Shown here: piece after piece, positions 9,818 to 18,673 of the stretch | How positions within the stretch are numbered: the stretch's first letter is position 1 | How the letters are laid out: each line of letters starts with the position of its first letter | Source: Hydrotalea flava | GTDB lineage: Bacteria; Bacteroidota; Bacteroidia; Chitinophagales; Chitinophagaceae | Direction: 5' to 3' | Assembly (NCBI RefSeq): GCF_001623405.1 | Contig: NZ_LUHG01000039.1 | Location: 124,001 to 188,000, forward strand | DNA: 64,000 bases | Notes under the pieces: model-generated | What the model saw: only the letters and a program-made list of their open reading frames with translations | The model's database searches: none | Told to the model about the DNA's origin: nothing | Position numbers and translations under genes: made by a program

Positions 9818-10762
9818 ATGATAAAAAAAATTGCAGTACCTGGATTGATAAGTTTTTGGTGTATTTTAATTTTTGCATCTTTTACCTACCCCATTCAAAA
9901 AAATGCCCAACAACCGGGCCCAAAACCGGTTTTAAAAAGAATTGTAATTGATCCCGGGCACGGTGGCAGTGATTTTGGTGCTTCAGGTAAATATTCTCAC
10001 GAAAAAGATATTGCATTGGCTGTTGCATTGAAATTAGAAAAAGAAATTCATCAACAAATGCCGGATGTTGATGTATATATGACAAGAACGACCGATGTGT
10101 ATGATAACGTTAAAGTGAAAGCTATTAAAGCCAATCAGGCAAAAGGCGATTTGTTTATTTCTATCCACTGCAATTATGGAGATCCTATCCGTCATAGTGA
10201 ATTTATTGGTTATAAAACAGAAACCTACCACAGAAAGGGGAAAAAATATACCAGAAAAGTGAAGGCTTATAAAACTTATACAACGCCAAACCCTGCTAAA
10301 GGCACTGAAACTTATATCTGGGGTGTAGATAAAAACGATGATAAAGAGAAAGCATTGAGAGAAAATGAATCTTTATACATGGATAATACACTGGCCAATG
10401 AAATGAAGGATTTTGATCCAAATGATCCTGCAAAAATTGTATTGTATTCCTTAAAAACACAACAATATGCAGAACGCAGCCAGAGTTTGGCTTTAACGGT
10501 AGAAGATGAGTTTACAAAAATGGGCAGAGTAAGTCGCGAAGCCAAACAGCGAGGAAAAGGTATTTGGGTTTTACAGGCGGTAGCCATGCCGGCTATTTTG
10601 GTAGAAACCGGCTTTCTTTCCAATCCGGAAGAAGAAGATTATTTAAACAGTCAAACCGGACAACAGGAAATTGCAGAAGCCATTGCCAGAGCCGTAAAGC
10701 GCTACAAATTTTCTTTAGAAAATAAAATGCAGGTAAATGGCACTGCACAAAACCCAAAATAA
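9818..10762 (+). CDS. amiC: N-acetylmuramoyl-L-alanine amidase (Amidase_3)
   Basis: Zinc amidase that cleaves the bond between MurNAc and the stem peptide during cell separation. N-terminal membrane or signal segment (about residues 5-25), then the Amidase_3 fold: zinc ligands His in IDPGHGG, Glu in SHEKD and His in ISIHCN, with the catalytic Glu in VETGFLSN. 314 residues. The central insertion rich in Lys/Tyr (YHRKGKKYTRKVKAYKTY) resembles the insertions of other Bacteroidota AmiC proteins. Divergent from lptD; the MlaD-like gene follows 51 bases downstream with its own -7 box. Confidence 0.9.
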   Translation: MIKKIAVPGLISFWCILIFASFTYPIQKNAQQPGPKPVLKRIVIDPGHGGSDFGASGKYSHEKDIALAVALKLEKEIHQQMPDVDVYMTRTTDVYDNVKVKAIKANQAKGDLFISIHCNYGDPIRHSEFIGYKTETYHRKGKKYTRKVKAYKTYTTPNPAKGTETYIWGVDKNDDKEKALRENESLYMDNTLANEMKDFDPNDPAKIVLYSLKTQQYAERSQSLALTVEDEFTKMGRVSREAKQRGKGIWVLQAVAMPAILVETGFLSNPEEEDYLNSQTGQQEIAEAIARAVKRYKFSLENKMQVNGTAQNPK

Positions 10763-10800
10763 TACTACTTTCCATAATATTAAGCTTCCATAATAACCCT

Positions 10801-10808
10801 TAGATTTG
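10801..10808 (+). promoter_or_regulatory. -7 box (TAGATTTG) directly upstream of the mlaD-like gene
   Basis: Exact TAnnTTTG ending 5 bases before ATG 10814. With the usual start site 4-6 bases after this box, transcription would begin at or next to the start codon. No TTG at -33. Confidence 0.5.
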
Positions 10809-10813
10809 TGTTT

Positions 10814-11827
10814 ATGAAGATTTCGAACGAAACAAAAGTAGGTGCACTAACTGCTATTGCCATTACTTTGCTGATATTGGGTTTTAATTTTTTAAAGGGG
10901 CATAGTGTATTTAAAACTGGCAATTTTTTATATGCCAAATATCCCAATGCAAAAGGCATCATGGTATCTAACCCTGTTTATATCAATGGCTATCAAATTG
11001 GTAGTGTTTTTGATATTGAAAATGCTGACCGCGATTTAAAAAGTATCATCATTGCCATTAAACTAAAAAGTAGTTATAATATTCCTAACAACTCGGTTGC
11101 CTCTATTAAAGAAGGTTTTTTAGGTGCCCCCAGTATTGATATTCAGTTGGGCAACAGCAATACTTATTTACAATCCGGTGATACATTACTAACCAGCTCT
11201 AATCCCGGATTACTGGGCCAGATAGGCGATAAAATCAATCCCATTAGTGCACAGTTAACCACTACTTTACATGCTTTAGATAGTGTACTCAATAACATCA
11301 ATACCATTTTCGATCCGCATACCAAACATAATTTGCAAGAAGTTATTGCCAATATCAATAAAACTACCGCAAGTTTAGCTATATCGTCAATTGCTATTCA
11401 AAAAATGCTGGACCAGCAAAGTGGAGCTATTGTGCAAACTATGAATAACGTAAACAGCTTTACCAAAAACCTTAGTGCTAATAATGAAAAAATTACACAA
11501 TCGCTTACGCATGTAGAGGCTGCTACCCATCAATTAGCTGATGCTGACATGAAAGGTACTATCACAGAATTAAAAACCACTATTGCCAATTTAAACGGCA
11601 CACTCAATAAAATCAATTCGGGCAATGGTTCATTGGGTTTGTTGCTGAATGATAAACAATTGTACAATAATTTGAATAATACGGTTCGTAGCGCCAATAT
11701 TTTAATGGACGATCTGAGAGCACATCCTAAACGATATGTAAACATTTCTGTTTTTGGCCGAAAAGACAAGTCGGGACCGTTAATGGCACCATTAAATGAT
11801 ACTTCAGTTCAACAACAGCATAAATAA
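10814..11827 (+). CDS. mlaD: MlaD/MCE-domain lipid transport protein
   Basis: Substrate-binding component of an MCE/Mla-type phospholipid transport system, anchored in the inner membrane with a periplasmic MCE domain. Residues 1-28 carry the membrane anchor (VGALTAIAITLLILGFNFLKG); the MCE domain follows at about 33-115 (YPNAKGIMVSNPVYINGYQIGSV). The C-terminal half is predicted helical coiled coil with many Asn/Thr. 337 residues from ATG 10814; GTG 10808 is rejected because it overlaps the -7 box. The partner ATPase and permease (MlaF/MlaE) are not in the window. Overlap with the next reading frame supports coupling. Confidence 0.85.
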   Translation: MKISNETKVGALTAIAITLLILGFNFLKGHSVFKTGNFLYAKYPNAKGIMVSNPVYINGYQIGSVFDIENADRDLKSIIIAIKLKSSYNIPNNSVASIKEGFLGAPSIDIQLGNSNTYLQSGDTLLTSSNPGLLGQIGDKINPISAQLTTTLHALDSVLNNINTIFDPHTKHNLQEVIANINKTTASLAISSIAIQKMLDQQSGAIVQTMNNVNSFTKNLSANNEKITQSLTHVEAATHQLADADMKGTITELKTTIANLNGTLNKINSGNGSLGLLLNDKQLYNNLNNTVRSANILMDDLRAHPKRYVNISVFGRKDKSGPLMAPLNDTSVQQQHK

Positions 11828-11831
11828 ACAC

Positions 11832-13472
11832 ATGCCTTTTCTAAAATTAAGTATAATTACATGCCTGTTATTGTTTTTCATGGGCATGGTACAGGCACAA
11901 ACCAATACTGCAGATACCACCGGTAAAAAAACAATCACCATTATTCATGCGGATACATACAACTTTCAAAATAAAGACACACTGGGGCAATTTATAGCTC
12001 TGGTGGGTCATGCTGAAGTACAGCAGGGTAAAACTTTATTTTATGCAGATAGCATTGTATTAGACCAAAAGCAAAATATTTTGGAAGCTTTTGGCAACGT
12101 ACATATAAACGATGCCGACAGTGTTCAAACCTATTCGCAATACCTGAAATATCTGGGAAAAGAAAAAAAAGCTTTTTTAAAAAATAAAGTAAAATTGACC
12201 GATGGCAAAGGGGTATTAACCACCAATGAATTAGAATATGATACACAAATTAAAATAGGAAATTATACCAATGGCGGAAAAGTTGTGAATGGTAAAACAG
12301 TTTTAACCAGTAAAGAAGGAACTTATTATGGCGATACCCGGGATGTAATATTTAAAAAGAATGTAGTACTAACTGACCCGGAATATAAAATTTATACCGA
12401 TACACTTTTGTACAACATTAATACCAACATTACTACTTTTGTTTCACCCTCCAAAGTTATTAATGGCAACAGAACCATTAAAGTAAGTGATGGTTATTAC
12501 GATTTAAAGCATAAAATTGCCAATTTCGGTAAACGGCCATTTATTGACGACAGCACTTATACCTTTACTTCAGATTACATGGCATTTAATGATAGTACCG
12601 GTTTGGGCGAATTTCAAGGCAATGCTGTTTATAGAAGTAAAGACTCAATAGGGGGGTACGATATTATTGCCAATAATATAAAGACCAATAAAAAAGAAGA
12701 TGCGTTTTTAGCTACAGAGCAGCCCATATTACTCATTAAACAAGAAAAAGACAGCATTTATGTTGGGGCAGATACATTAAAATCGGGAAGGCTTTCAACA
12801 TTAACCAAAACCAGAGCGGTACCGGTTATCAGAGATTCATTGGGTGCTGCTAACCGATTACTGATAGATAGTGCTGCAGCAGTAAAAGATAGCAGTACCA
12901 ATCGTTACATTGAAGCCTACCACCATGTAAAAATATTTTCTGATTCATTGCAGGCAGTGGGCGATAGTTTATTTTATTCCCTGCATGATTCTGCTTTTCG
13001 TTTGTTTACCCAACCCATTGTATGGTCAAATGAAAATCAAATTACAGGCGATACTATTTATTTGTTTCTGGCTAATAAAAAACCAAAAGAATTAACTGTA
13101 TTTGAAAATGCTTTAACCATCAGTAAAGTAGGAACCGGCTATTATAACCAAGTGCGTGGCAACATCATGCATGCATTTTTTTCAGATGGCAGAATTAATT
13201 ATTTAACCACTCGTGGCACACCGGCAGATAATGTTTACTATGTGGAAGATGATAACCATAAATTTATTGGAGTAAACAAATCAACCTGCAGCGTTATTGA
13301 TGCTTATTTTGATAATGGTGAAATTCAAAAAGTTGTATTTATCAACGATTTAAAAGGTGATATGAATCCTATGAATCAGATTGACCATACGTCTCTCAGG
13401 GTTCGTGGCTTTAAGTGGCAGGATAAACTAAGACCCAAAAGCAAATTTTCCATTCTTTCCAACACAGAATAG
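11832..13472 (+). CDS. OstA/LptA-like LPS transport protein
   Basis: Periplasmic OstA-like (OstA_2) protein thought to form part of the LPS bridge to LptD. Signal peptide at residues 1-23 from ATG 11832 (LSIITCLLLFFMGMVQAQ). Repeating beta-jellyroll units such as GHAEVQQGKTLFYADSI and FGNVHINDADSV run through the first 300 residues. 546 residues, much longer than E. coli LptA, which is usual in Bacteroidota. The frame is open to an ATG at 11796 inside the mlaD-like gene, but only 11832 gives a signal peptide. It starts 4 bases after the mlaD stop, so the two are in one operon. Confidence 0.82.
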   Translation: MPFLKLSIITCLLLFFMGMVQAQTNTADTTGKKTITIIHADTYNFQNKDTLGQFIALVGHAEVQQGKTLFYADSIVLDQKQNILEAFGNVHINDADSVQTYSQYLKYLGKEKKAFLKNKVKLTDGKGVLTTNELEYDTQIKIGNYTNGGKVVNGKTVLTSKEGTYYGDTRDVIFKKNVVLTDPEYKIYTDTLLYNINTNITTFVSPSKVINGNRTIKVSDGYYDLKHKIANFGKRPFIDDSTYTFTSDYMAFNDSTGLGEFQGNAVYRSKDSIGGYDIIANNIKTNKKEDAFLATEQPILLIKQEKDSIYVGADTLKSGRLSTLTKTRAVPVIRDSLGAANRLLIDSAAAVKDSSTNRYIEAYHHVKIFSDSLQAVGDSLFYSLHDSAFRLFTQPIVWSNENQITGDTIYLFLANKKPKELTVFENALTISKVGTGYYNQVRGNIMHAFFSDGRINYLTTRGTPADNVYYVEDDNHKFIGVNKSTCSVIDAYFDNGEIQKVVFINDLKGDMNPMNQIDHTSLRVRGFKWQDKLRPKSKFSILSNTE

Positions 13473-13479
13473 AGCGCCT

Positions 13480-13505
13480 AAAAAAACCGCCTGTGAAAGG
13501 CGGTT
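13480..13505. terminator. Bidirectional terminator hairpin
   Basis: AACCGCCT - GTGAA - AGGCGGTT, an 8-bp stem. The minus strand has a run of seven T after it, making a good terminator for the decarboxylase gene ending at 13534. The plus side (TTGTATTGTTT) may also end the OstA-like gene. Confidence 0.8.
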
Positions 13506-13533
13506 GTATTGTTTATTTTCATTGTTTTAAACA

Positions 13534-14964
13534 CTAACGTAAATAACCCAAAATCTTTAACATACTCTGGGCAGATTGTTCTTTTGCATACAGCCAATCA
13601 ATCAGTTTACCACTTTTATCATATTCAACAATTACATGCTTTGGTGAAGGAATTAAACAATGTTTAATGCCGCCATATCCACTAATTTGATCCTGATAGG
13701 CACCTGTATGAAAGAAACCTACATACAGGGGTTCTTTATTGTTTTGCTCATTTTCTTTTTCAGGCGAAGAAATTTTAGGTAAGAATACTTCGTTAATGTG
13801 TTCTTCACTGTCGTAATAATCATGACTATCGCAGGTTATTCCACCTAAAACTACCCGATGGTATTCATTTTCCCACTTATTAATAGGCAGCATTAAAAAT
13901 TTTTCACCTATTCCCCATGTATCGGGTAATGTAGTGATGAAAGATGAATCAATCATATACCAACACTCCCGGTCGTTCTGAATTTTCTGGCCTGTAACAC
14001 TGTAAATATGTGCCATACTCTCCCCCACTGTAAAACTGCCAAATTCAGTATAAATATTGGGCATGGGCACTTTGGCTTTTTTGCAGGCTTTTTTAATATT
14101 GCCAACAATTTCATTAATCATGAACTGATAATCGTATTCAAAGCCCAATGAATGTTTAATGGGGAAACCACCGCCAATATTGATAGAATCTAACTCCGGA
14201 CAAATCTTCTTCAACTGGCAATACAGGTTAATAATTTTGTTCAATTCACTCCAGTAATAAATATCATCTTTAATGCCTTTATTCAAAAAAATATGCAGCA
14301 TTTTTAGTTGAAACTTATCTTCAAACCCTTCTATTTCATCTACATAAAACTCTAAAATATCTTTAGCTCGCATACCTAAACGCGAAGTATAAAAAGGAAA
14401 AGATGGTTCTTCTTCTGCTGCCACCCGAATGCCCAATTTAAAAGGTTGTTTTACACTTCTTTTATATGCCTGCAATTCTTCTTTATTGTCTAAAATAGGA
14501 ATTACATTTTTAAACCCTGAATTGATGAGTTTTGCGATACGGCTGGTGTAAGCTTTTTGTTTATAGCCATTACAAATAATGAATATGTCTTTATTTATTT
14601 TTCTGCGTTCATATAATCGGTTAATAATTTCAATATCGTAGGCATAAGAGGTTTCCAAATTAATATTGTGCTTGAGGGCCTCCTCTACAATAAATGAAAA
14701 ATGAGAACTTTTGGTGCAATAACAATAAAAATACTCTCCTTCATACTTATGCTTTTTAAAAGCAGACTGAAACATGGCTTTTGCTTTGTTAATCTGCATA
14801 CCAATTTTTGGTAAATAGGTTAACTTCATAGGAGTGCCGTACTTATCTATTAAAGCTTTCAGGTCTAAGCCATTAAAAGAGAGATAGCCATCATCGTTTA
14901 CGTTAAATCCTTCCTGCGGAAAATGAAAAGTTTGTTGAACCAGCGAGGTGTAGGTATTGTTCAT
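13534..14964 (-). CDS. PLP-dependent decarboxylase, arginine decarboxylase-like (fold type III)
   Basis: Alanine-racemase-fold PLP enzyme of the LysA/SpeA superfamily; Bacteroidota members of this 460-480-residue group are usually called arginine decarboxylase (agmatine and polyamine synthesis). The PLP lysine is in YCYCTKSSHFSF near residue 85; the glycine-rich phosphate loop is SINIGGGFPIKHS; the C-terminal active-site Cys/Asp is in GGITCDSHDYYDSEEH. 476 residues. Monocistronic, with terminator at 13480. Substrate (arginine versus diaminopimelate or another amino acid) is inferred from family resemblance only. Confidence 0.75.
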   Translation of the reverse strand: MNNTYTSLVQQTFHFPQEGFNVNDDGYLSFNGLDLKALIDKYGTPMKLTYLPKIGMQINKAKAMFQSAFKKHKYEGEYFYCYCTKSSHFSFIVEEALKHNINLETSYAYDIEIINRLYERRKINKDIFIICNGYKQKAYTSRIAKLINSGFKNVIPILDNKEELQAYKRSVKQPFKLGIRVAAEEEPSFPFYTSRLGMRAKDILEFYVDEIEGFEDKFQLKMLHIFLNKGIKDDIYYWSELNKIINLYCQLKKICPELDSINIGGGFPIKHSLGFEYDYQFMINEIVGNIKKACKKAKVPMPNIYTEFGSFTVGESMAHIYSVTGQKIQNDRECWYMIDSSFITTLPDTWGIGEKFLMLPINKWENEYHRVVLGGITCDSHDYYDSEEHINEVFLPKISSPEKENEQNNKEPLYVGFFHTGAYQDQISGYGGIKHCLIPSPKHVIVEYDKSGKLIDWLYAKEQSAQSMLKILGYLR

Positions 14965-15014
14965 TGAAGAACGATGGTTTTTAAAAAATGAAGAAATTGC
15001 TTACAAATAAGTTG

Positions 15015-15022
15015 CAAAAATA
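15015..15022 (-). promoter_or_regulatory. Putative -7 box (TATTTTTG) for the decarboxylase gene
   Basis: Exact TAnnTTTG on the minus strand, giving a leader of about 45 bases. A TTG lies upstream but only 15 bases away, closer than usual. Confidence 0.35.
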
Positions 15023-15152
15023 ATGGAAGTTAGCACCCAAGTAATAAAAATTTTGCGGTAAGTAGTTTTATTAATTTGATTAAGCTGCACTTATGCAAAT
15101 ATTTAAAGTTACAAGCAGCCGTTTCTTTGTAAACAGTTATTTTAAATTTCAC

Positions 15153-15187
15153 AAAAAAACCGACAGATAAATTTTAGCTGCCGGTTT
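15153..15187 (-). terminator. Rho-independent terminator of the Pmp3-family gene
   Basis: The minus strand reads ACCGGCAG, a 12-base loop, CTGTCGGT (one G-T pair), then seven T. It starts 22 bases past the stop at 15209. Confidence 0.75.
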
Positions 15188-15208
15188 GTATAACTAATAT
15201 TTAAAATA

Positions 15209-15646
15209 TTATCCGCCCAAAATTACAATCAAAGCATAAATAATACCGGGCAGGAAGAACAATAAAGTCAAAATTAAATCAATCCAGAACTTAGTGTTAA
15301 TCGCATTTTCATGCAAATACACGGCTAATGGTGGTAATAAAATGGCTAAAATTACCAACAAAAGAGTGTTGGTATCAGTTGAAGTACCTGCCTTTTTTTC
15401 TGCTTTGTATTGCTTTAATAAAGCTTTTGATTCTTTGATTCTGAATTTTTTTTCTTTATGCGATAAGCTTTTAAACTCGGCTAATGCATTATGTAAAACA
15501 GCACTATTTAGCGTAGCACCGCCTTTTCCGGCAGAATCGGTACCACCATTACCTGGCTTAAAAGGCAGGCTGGATGCCATTGAAGGTGTAAATGCTATCA
15601 TGCATAGCATCCAAAATGGAATTATAAAAATTATTTTGCGTAACAT
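15209..15646 (-). CDS. YqaE/Pmp3-family membrane protein with secreted-type N-terminal extension
   Basis: The last 55 residues are a complete Pmp3/UPF0057 module: two hydrophobic helices, the first with LLPPLAVYLHE and the second ending FFLPGIIYALIVILGG. Ahead of it are a hydrophobic leader (residues 5-24, IIFIIPFWMLCMIAFTPSMA) and a 65-residue Gly/Lys-rich linker with a likely helical segment (EFKSLSHKEKKFRIKESK). 145 residues, against about 52 for classical Pmp3. Small Pmp3 proteins are linked to membrane potential and salt stress; the role of the extended form is unknown. Single gene with its own terminator. Confidence 0.8.
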   Translation of the reverse strand: MLRKIIFIIPFWMLCMIAFTPSMASSLPFKPGNGGTDSAGKGGATLNSAVLHNALAEFKSLSHKEKKFRIKESKALLKQYKAEKKAGTSTDTNTLLLVILAILLPPLAVYLHENAINTKFWIDLILTLLFFLPGIIYALIVILGG

Positions 15647-15867
15647 AAACAGTTAGTTTTATTGTTAAAAAGAAGTTAGTATTTGCCTGTAAATTACACT
15701 GTTTTGTTGAAATGGTACATTATTTTATCATTATAAAATGTATTATTTCTTTTTATTTGAGAAAAGGAATCAAATCCGATTAAAAACAAAAGAGTTTAGC
15801 GTTGTATTAACCAATTTTAGCACAATAGATGTGCTGAACTAAACGTTCCATCAGTAATTTTCAACAA

Positions 15868-15899
15868 TTGGAATTAGCTGATAAAATAAGATAACTTTG
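15868..15899 (+). promoter_or_regulatory. Promoter of the tonB-like gene, adjacent to its ATG
   Basis: TTG (15868-15870), 21 bases, then TAACTTTG (15892-15899), with ATG at 15901. Both boxes fit the Bacteroidota consensus. The -7 box ends one base before the start codon, so the mRNA is predicted to be leaderless. Confidence 0.6.
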
Positions 15900-15900
15900 T

Positions 15901-16794
15901 ATGAACAATTCCACCATAGTGTATCAAAATTTTGAAATAGAAAAAAACTGGAAAGCAGCTGCATATACCTTACTAATTTGTATCGGTATCTTTTTGCTGT
16001 TCTTTTTTCTAAAATGGACTTTGCCTCAAATTCCACCACCGGTTACAGAAGATGGAATAGAAGTAAACTTAGGAAACAGCGAAACAGGTTTGGGCGATAT
16101 TGCGCCTCAGATGCAGGGTAACCCTTCCTTAAATCAGGATGAACAGTTAAAAACACCACCCCCATCCAAACAAATACAATCCACTCCTGAGGTACTGGCC
16201 AATGAAGTAACCAATGAAAATGATGAAGCCGTTGGCACGTTAGAAAAAAAAGTGAATCCCAAAAAACCATTGAACCACAATCCTACGGTTTTACACAGAA
16301 AAATTTCTGAAAACACAGTTATAAAACCTACTCCGGCACCACCCAAACCTAAAGCTTTGTTTAAAGGTGGTACATCTACTACTTCCAGCGGTAATGGTGC
16401 CGATTCTTATAACGGAGTATATAACCAAGGCATTGCCAGCGGCAAAGGTGATCAGGGCAAGCCCAATGGCAACCCCAATAGCGACAGTTATACCGGAAAC
16501 GGAGGCGGTGGTACTAGCGGTGTAAGCATTAGAAATGGGTTGGAAGGCAGACATTTTACCAAACTACCCAGTTTTGAAGATGATTTCAATGAACCTGCAA
16601 AAGTTGCTGTTGATATTACAGTGAACAAAAGCGGACAAGTGATTCAGGCCAGTATTAACCCCAGAGGTACTACTACTACCAACCAAAACATTCGAAGCAT
16701 TGCCTTGAAAAAAGCAAAATTATTAAAATTGAATACAGGCGATACTGATAACCAAACAGGCACCATTGTATTTAGCTTTAAATTGAATGGTTAA
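15901..16794 (+). CDS. TonB-like energy transducer protein
   Basis: Inner-membrane protein with a single N-terminal helix (about residues 20-39), a long Pro/Lys/Asn/Gly-rich periplasmic spacer (TPAPPKPK around residue 146, then GNGADSYNG and GTSG stretches), and a C-terminal TonB-like domain of about 80 residues (AKVAVDITVNKSGQVIQA). 297 residues. TonB proteins carry proton-motive energy from ExbB/ExbD to outer-membrane receptors; exbB and exbD are not next to it here. folC follows after 14 bases. No alternative downstream Met lies near the N-terminus, so the ATG at 15901 is secure. Confidence 0.78.
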   Translation: MNNSTIVYQNFEIEKNWKAAAYTLLICIGIFLLFFFLKWTLPQIPPPVTEDGIEVNLGNSETGLGDIAPQMQGNPSLNQDEQLKTPPPSKQIQSTPEVLANEVTNENDEAVGTLEKKVNPKKPLNHNPTVLHRKISENTVIKPTPAPPKPKALFKGGTSTTSSGNGADSYNGVYNQGIASGKGDQGKPNGNPNSDSYTGNGGGGTSGVSIRNGLEGRHFTKLPSFEDDFNEPAKVAVDITVNKSGQVIQASINPRGTTTTNQNIRSIALKKAKLLKLNTGDTDNQTGTIVFSFKLNG

Positions 16795-16808
16795 TTATTA
16801 CCAAGTAC

Positions 16809-18116
16809 ATGAATTACAGGGAAACAATCGCCTACTTATATGAGCAATTGCCTATGTTCAGTAAACAAGGCGAATCTGCTTACAAAAAAGATTTAACCAA
16901 CACCCTATTGCTATGTGAAAAATTAGGGAATCCACAACAGCATTTTAAAACCATTCATATTGCCGGCACCAATGGTAAAGGAAGTACCAGCCATATGTTG
17001 GCTGCTATTTTGCAAACTGCAGGTTATAAAACAGGCTTATACACTTCGCCACATTTAAAAGATTTTAGAGAACGCATTAAAGTAAATGGCAACCTGTGTT
17101 CAGAAGAATTTATTGTATCTTTTACCGAGCAAATGATTCCGGCTATTCAATCCATTCAACCTTCTTTTTTTGAAATTACCGTTGCCATGGCTTTTGATTA
17201 TTTTTCGAAACAACAGGTTGATATTGCAGTGATTGAAACGGGTTTGGGCGGAAGATTGGACAGTACAAATATAATTTTACCAGAACTCTCTGTTATTACC
17301 AATATTGGCTGGGACCATATGAATTTACTCGGCAATACTTTAGAAGCCATTGCATCAGAAAAAGCAGGTATCATCAAGAAAAATATTCCGGTAGTAATTG
17401 GAGAAGTAATTCCCGAAACAAAACCTGTTTTTGAAAACAGCGCCAAACAAAATAATGCCCCGATCATTTTTGCGCAGGAACAGTTTTCGCTTTTCAAATA
17501 TCAACAAACCTTAGAAACACTTACGGTAACCGTTAAAAATAATAATAGCGGCCTGCATGAAACATATACTTTAGATTTACCCGGGCTATACCAAACCAAT
17601 AATTTGATTACAGTTTTAACATCCATACAACAACTGAATAAAAATGGATGGAATTTTCAGGAATCGGTTGTGCAAAAAGCACTTGCACATACAAAAAAAA
17701 TTACCGGCTTACATGGCCGATGGGAATTATTACATCAACAGCCCAACGTTATTGCAGATGTGGCACATAATGAAGCAGGCATACAACAACTATTGCAACA
17801 AATTGCCATCAGCCAATACCGGCATTTACACTTGGTTTTTGGTATGGTAAAAGATAAAGATGCCGATACAGTTTTGAAGTTGTTACCAAAACAAGCCAGT
17901 TATTATTTTACACAGGCACATATTCCCAGAGCTTTGGCAGCAGATATTTTATTGGAAAAAGCAAGCACATTTGGTTTAAAGGGCAAAACTTATTCACAGG
18001 TAAATGAAGCCGTTCGTGCTGCTATTCAACAGGCCGGGAAAAATGATTTAATTGTGGTTTGTGGCAGTGTATTTTTAATTGCAGAAATAGATAAAGAAAA
18101 GTTTATATCACTTTAA
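16809..18116 (+). CDS. folC: Folylpolyglutamate synthase / dihydrofolate synthase
   Basis: Mur-ligase-family enzyme adding glutamate to (dihydro)folates in the cytosol. The ATP loop is AGTNGKGSTSHML at about residues 52-64; YTSPHLKDFRERI and ETGLGGRLDSTN are FolC signatures, and VIADVAHNEAG marks the C-terminal domain. 435 residues. Likely co-transcribed with the tonB-like gene, a neighbour pair I recall from other Bacteroidota. Its stop shares the 4-base TTAA with the convergent Nudix gene. Confidence 0.93.
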   Translation: MNYRETIAYLYEQLPMFSKQGESAYKKDLTNTLLLCEKLGNPQQHFKTIHIAGTNGKGSTSHMLAAILQTAGYKTGLYTSPHLKDFRERIKVNGNLCSEEFIVSFTEQMIPAIQSIQPSFFEITVAMAFDYFSKQQVDIAVIETGLGGRLDSTNIILPELSVITNIGWDHMNLLGNTLEAIASEKAGIIKKNIPVVIGEVIPETKPVFENSAKQNNAPIIFAQEQFSLFKYQQTLETLTVTVKNNNSGLHETYTLDLPGLYQTNNLITVLTSIQQLNKNGWNFQESVVQKALAHTKKITGLHGRWELLHQQPNVIADVAHNEAGIQQLLQQIAISQYRHLHLVFGMVKDKDADTVLKLLPKQASYYFTQAHIPRALAADILLEKASTFGLKGKTYSQVNEAVRAAIQQAGKNDLIVVCGSVFLIAEIDKEKFISL

Positions 18117-18673
18117 AAATACAGTTCTCCTAATTGTTCTAATGCAAGTATGATACAGGTTATATGCATACTTTGTATAATTTTATTTGCCCGAATCATT
18201 TGTTTTACTTCAGCAATATCAGCCAGAAATACCTCTAAATCTTCACCGGGATCAAAATTTTGAGCAGCTACTTTTTCACCACCTATTGCTAAAAATAGAT
18301 GCATGATGTTATTGTTGGTAGATGGATTGGCGGAAGTAACACCCAATTTTTGAAAATGAGTAAACTGATATCCCGTTTCTTCTAACAATTCTCTTTGTAT
18401 GGCCGCTTCCGGTGATGCATCGGTGGCATCAATACATCCACCTGGCGTTTCAATATCAGTTCGGCCTAAAGCATGGCGGTATTGTTTTTCCAGAATTACT
18501 TTACCATCCTTCGTCAGTGCAAAAGCCGTTACCCAATCCGGAAATTCATACACATAATAAGGGTCTATGATTTTACCATTCGGTAACATGCAGGCATCTT
18601 TTCGAATAGTGGCCCAGGTATCTTTTAATAAGTATGTAGAAGAAAGCGTTTTCCAGGTTAAATCTCTTTCCAT
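18113..18673 (-). CDS. Nudix hydrolase, ADP-ribose pyrophosphatase-like
   Basis: Cleaves nucleoside diphosphates linked to another moiety, probably ADP-sugars. The Nudix helix REL-x-EETG is clear (AIQRELLEETGYQF), preceded by ETPGGCIDATDASPE, where Asp/Ala replace the usual first Glu; ADP-ribose-type features include the upstream EKQYRHALGR. 186 residues from ATG 18673. The frame is open to 18757, but this would overlap the DinB gene. The ATG overlaps the DinB stop by one base (TAATG), so translation is probably coupled. Last gene of the fbp operon. Confidence 0.85.
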   Translation of the reverse strand: MERDLTWKTLSSTYLLKDTWATIRKDACMLPNGKIIDPYYVYEFPDWVTAFALTKDGKVILEKQYRHALGRTDIETPGGCIDATDASPEAAIQRELLEETGYQFTHFQKLGVTSANPSTNNNIMHLFLAIGGEKVAAQNFDPGEDLEVFLADIAEVKQMIRANKIIQSMHITCIILALEQLGELYF

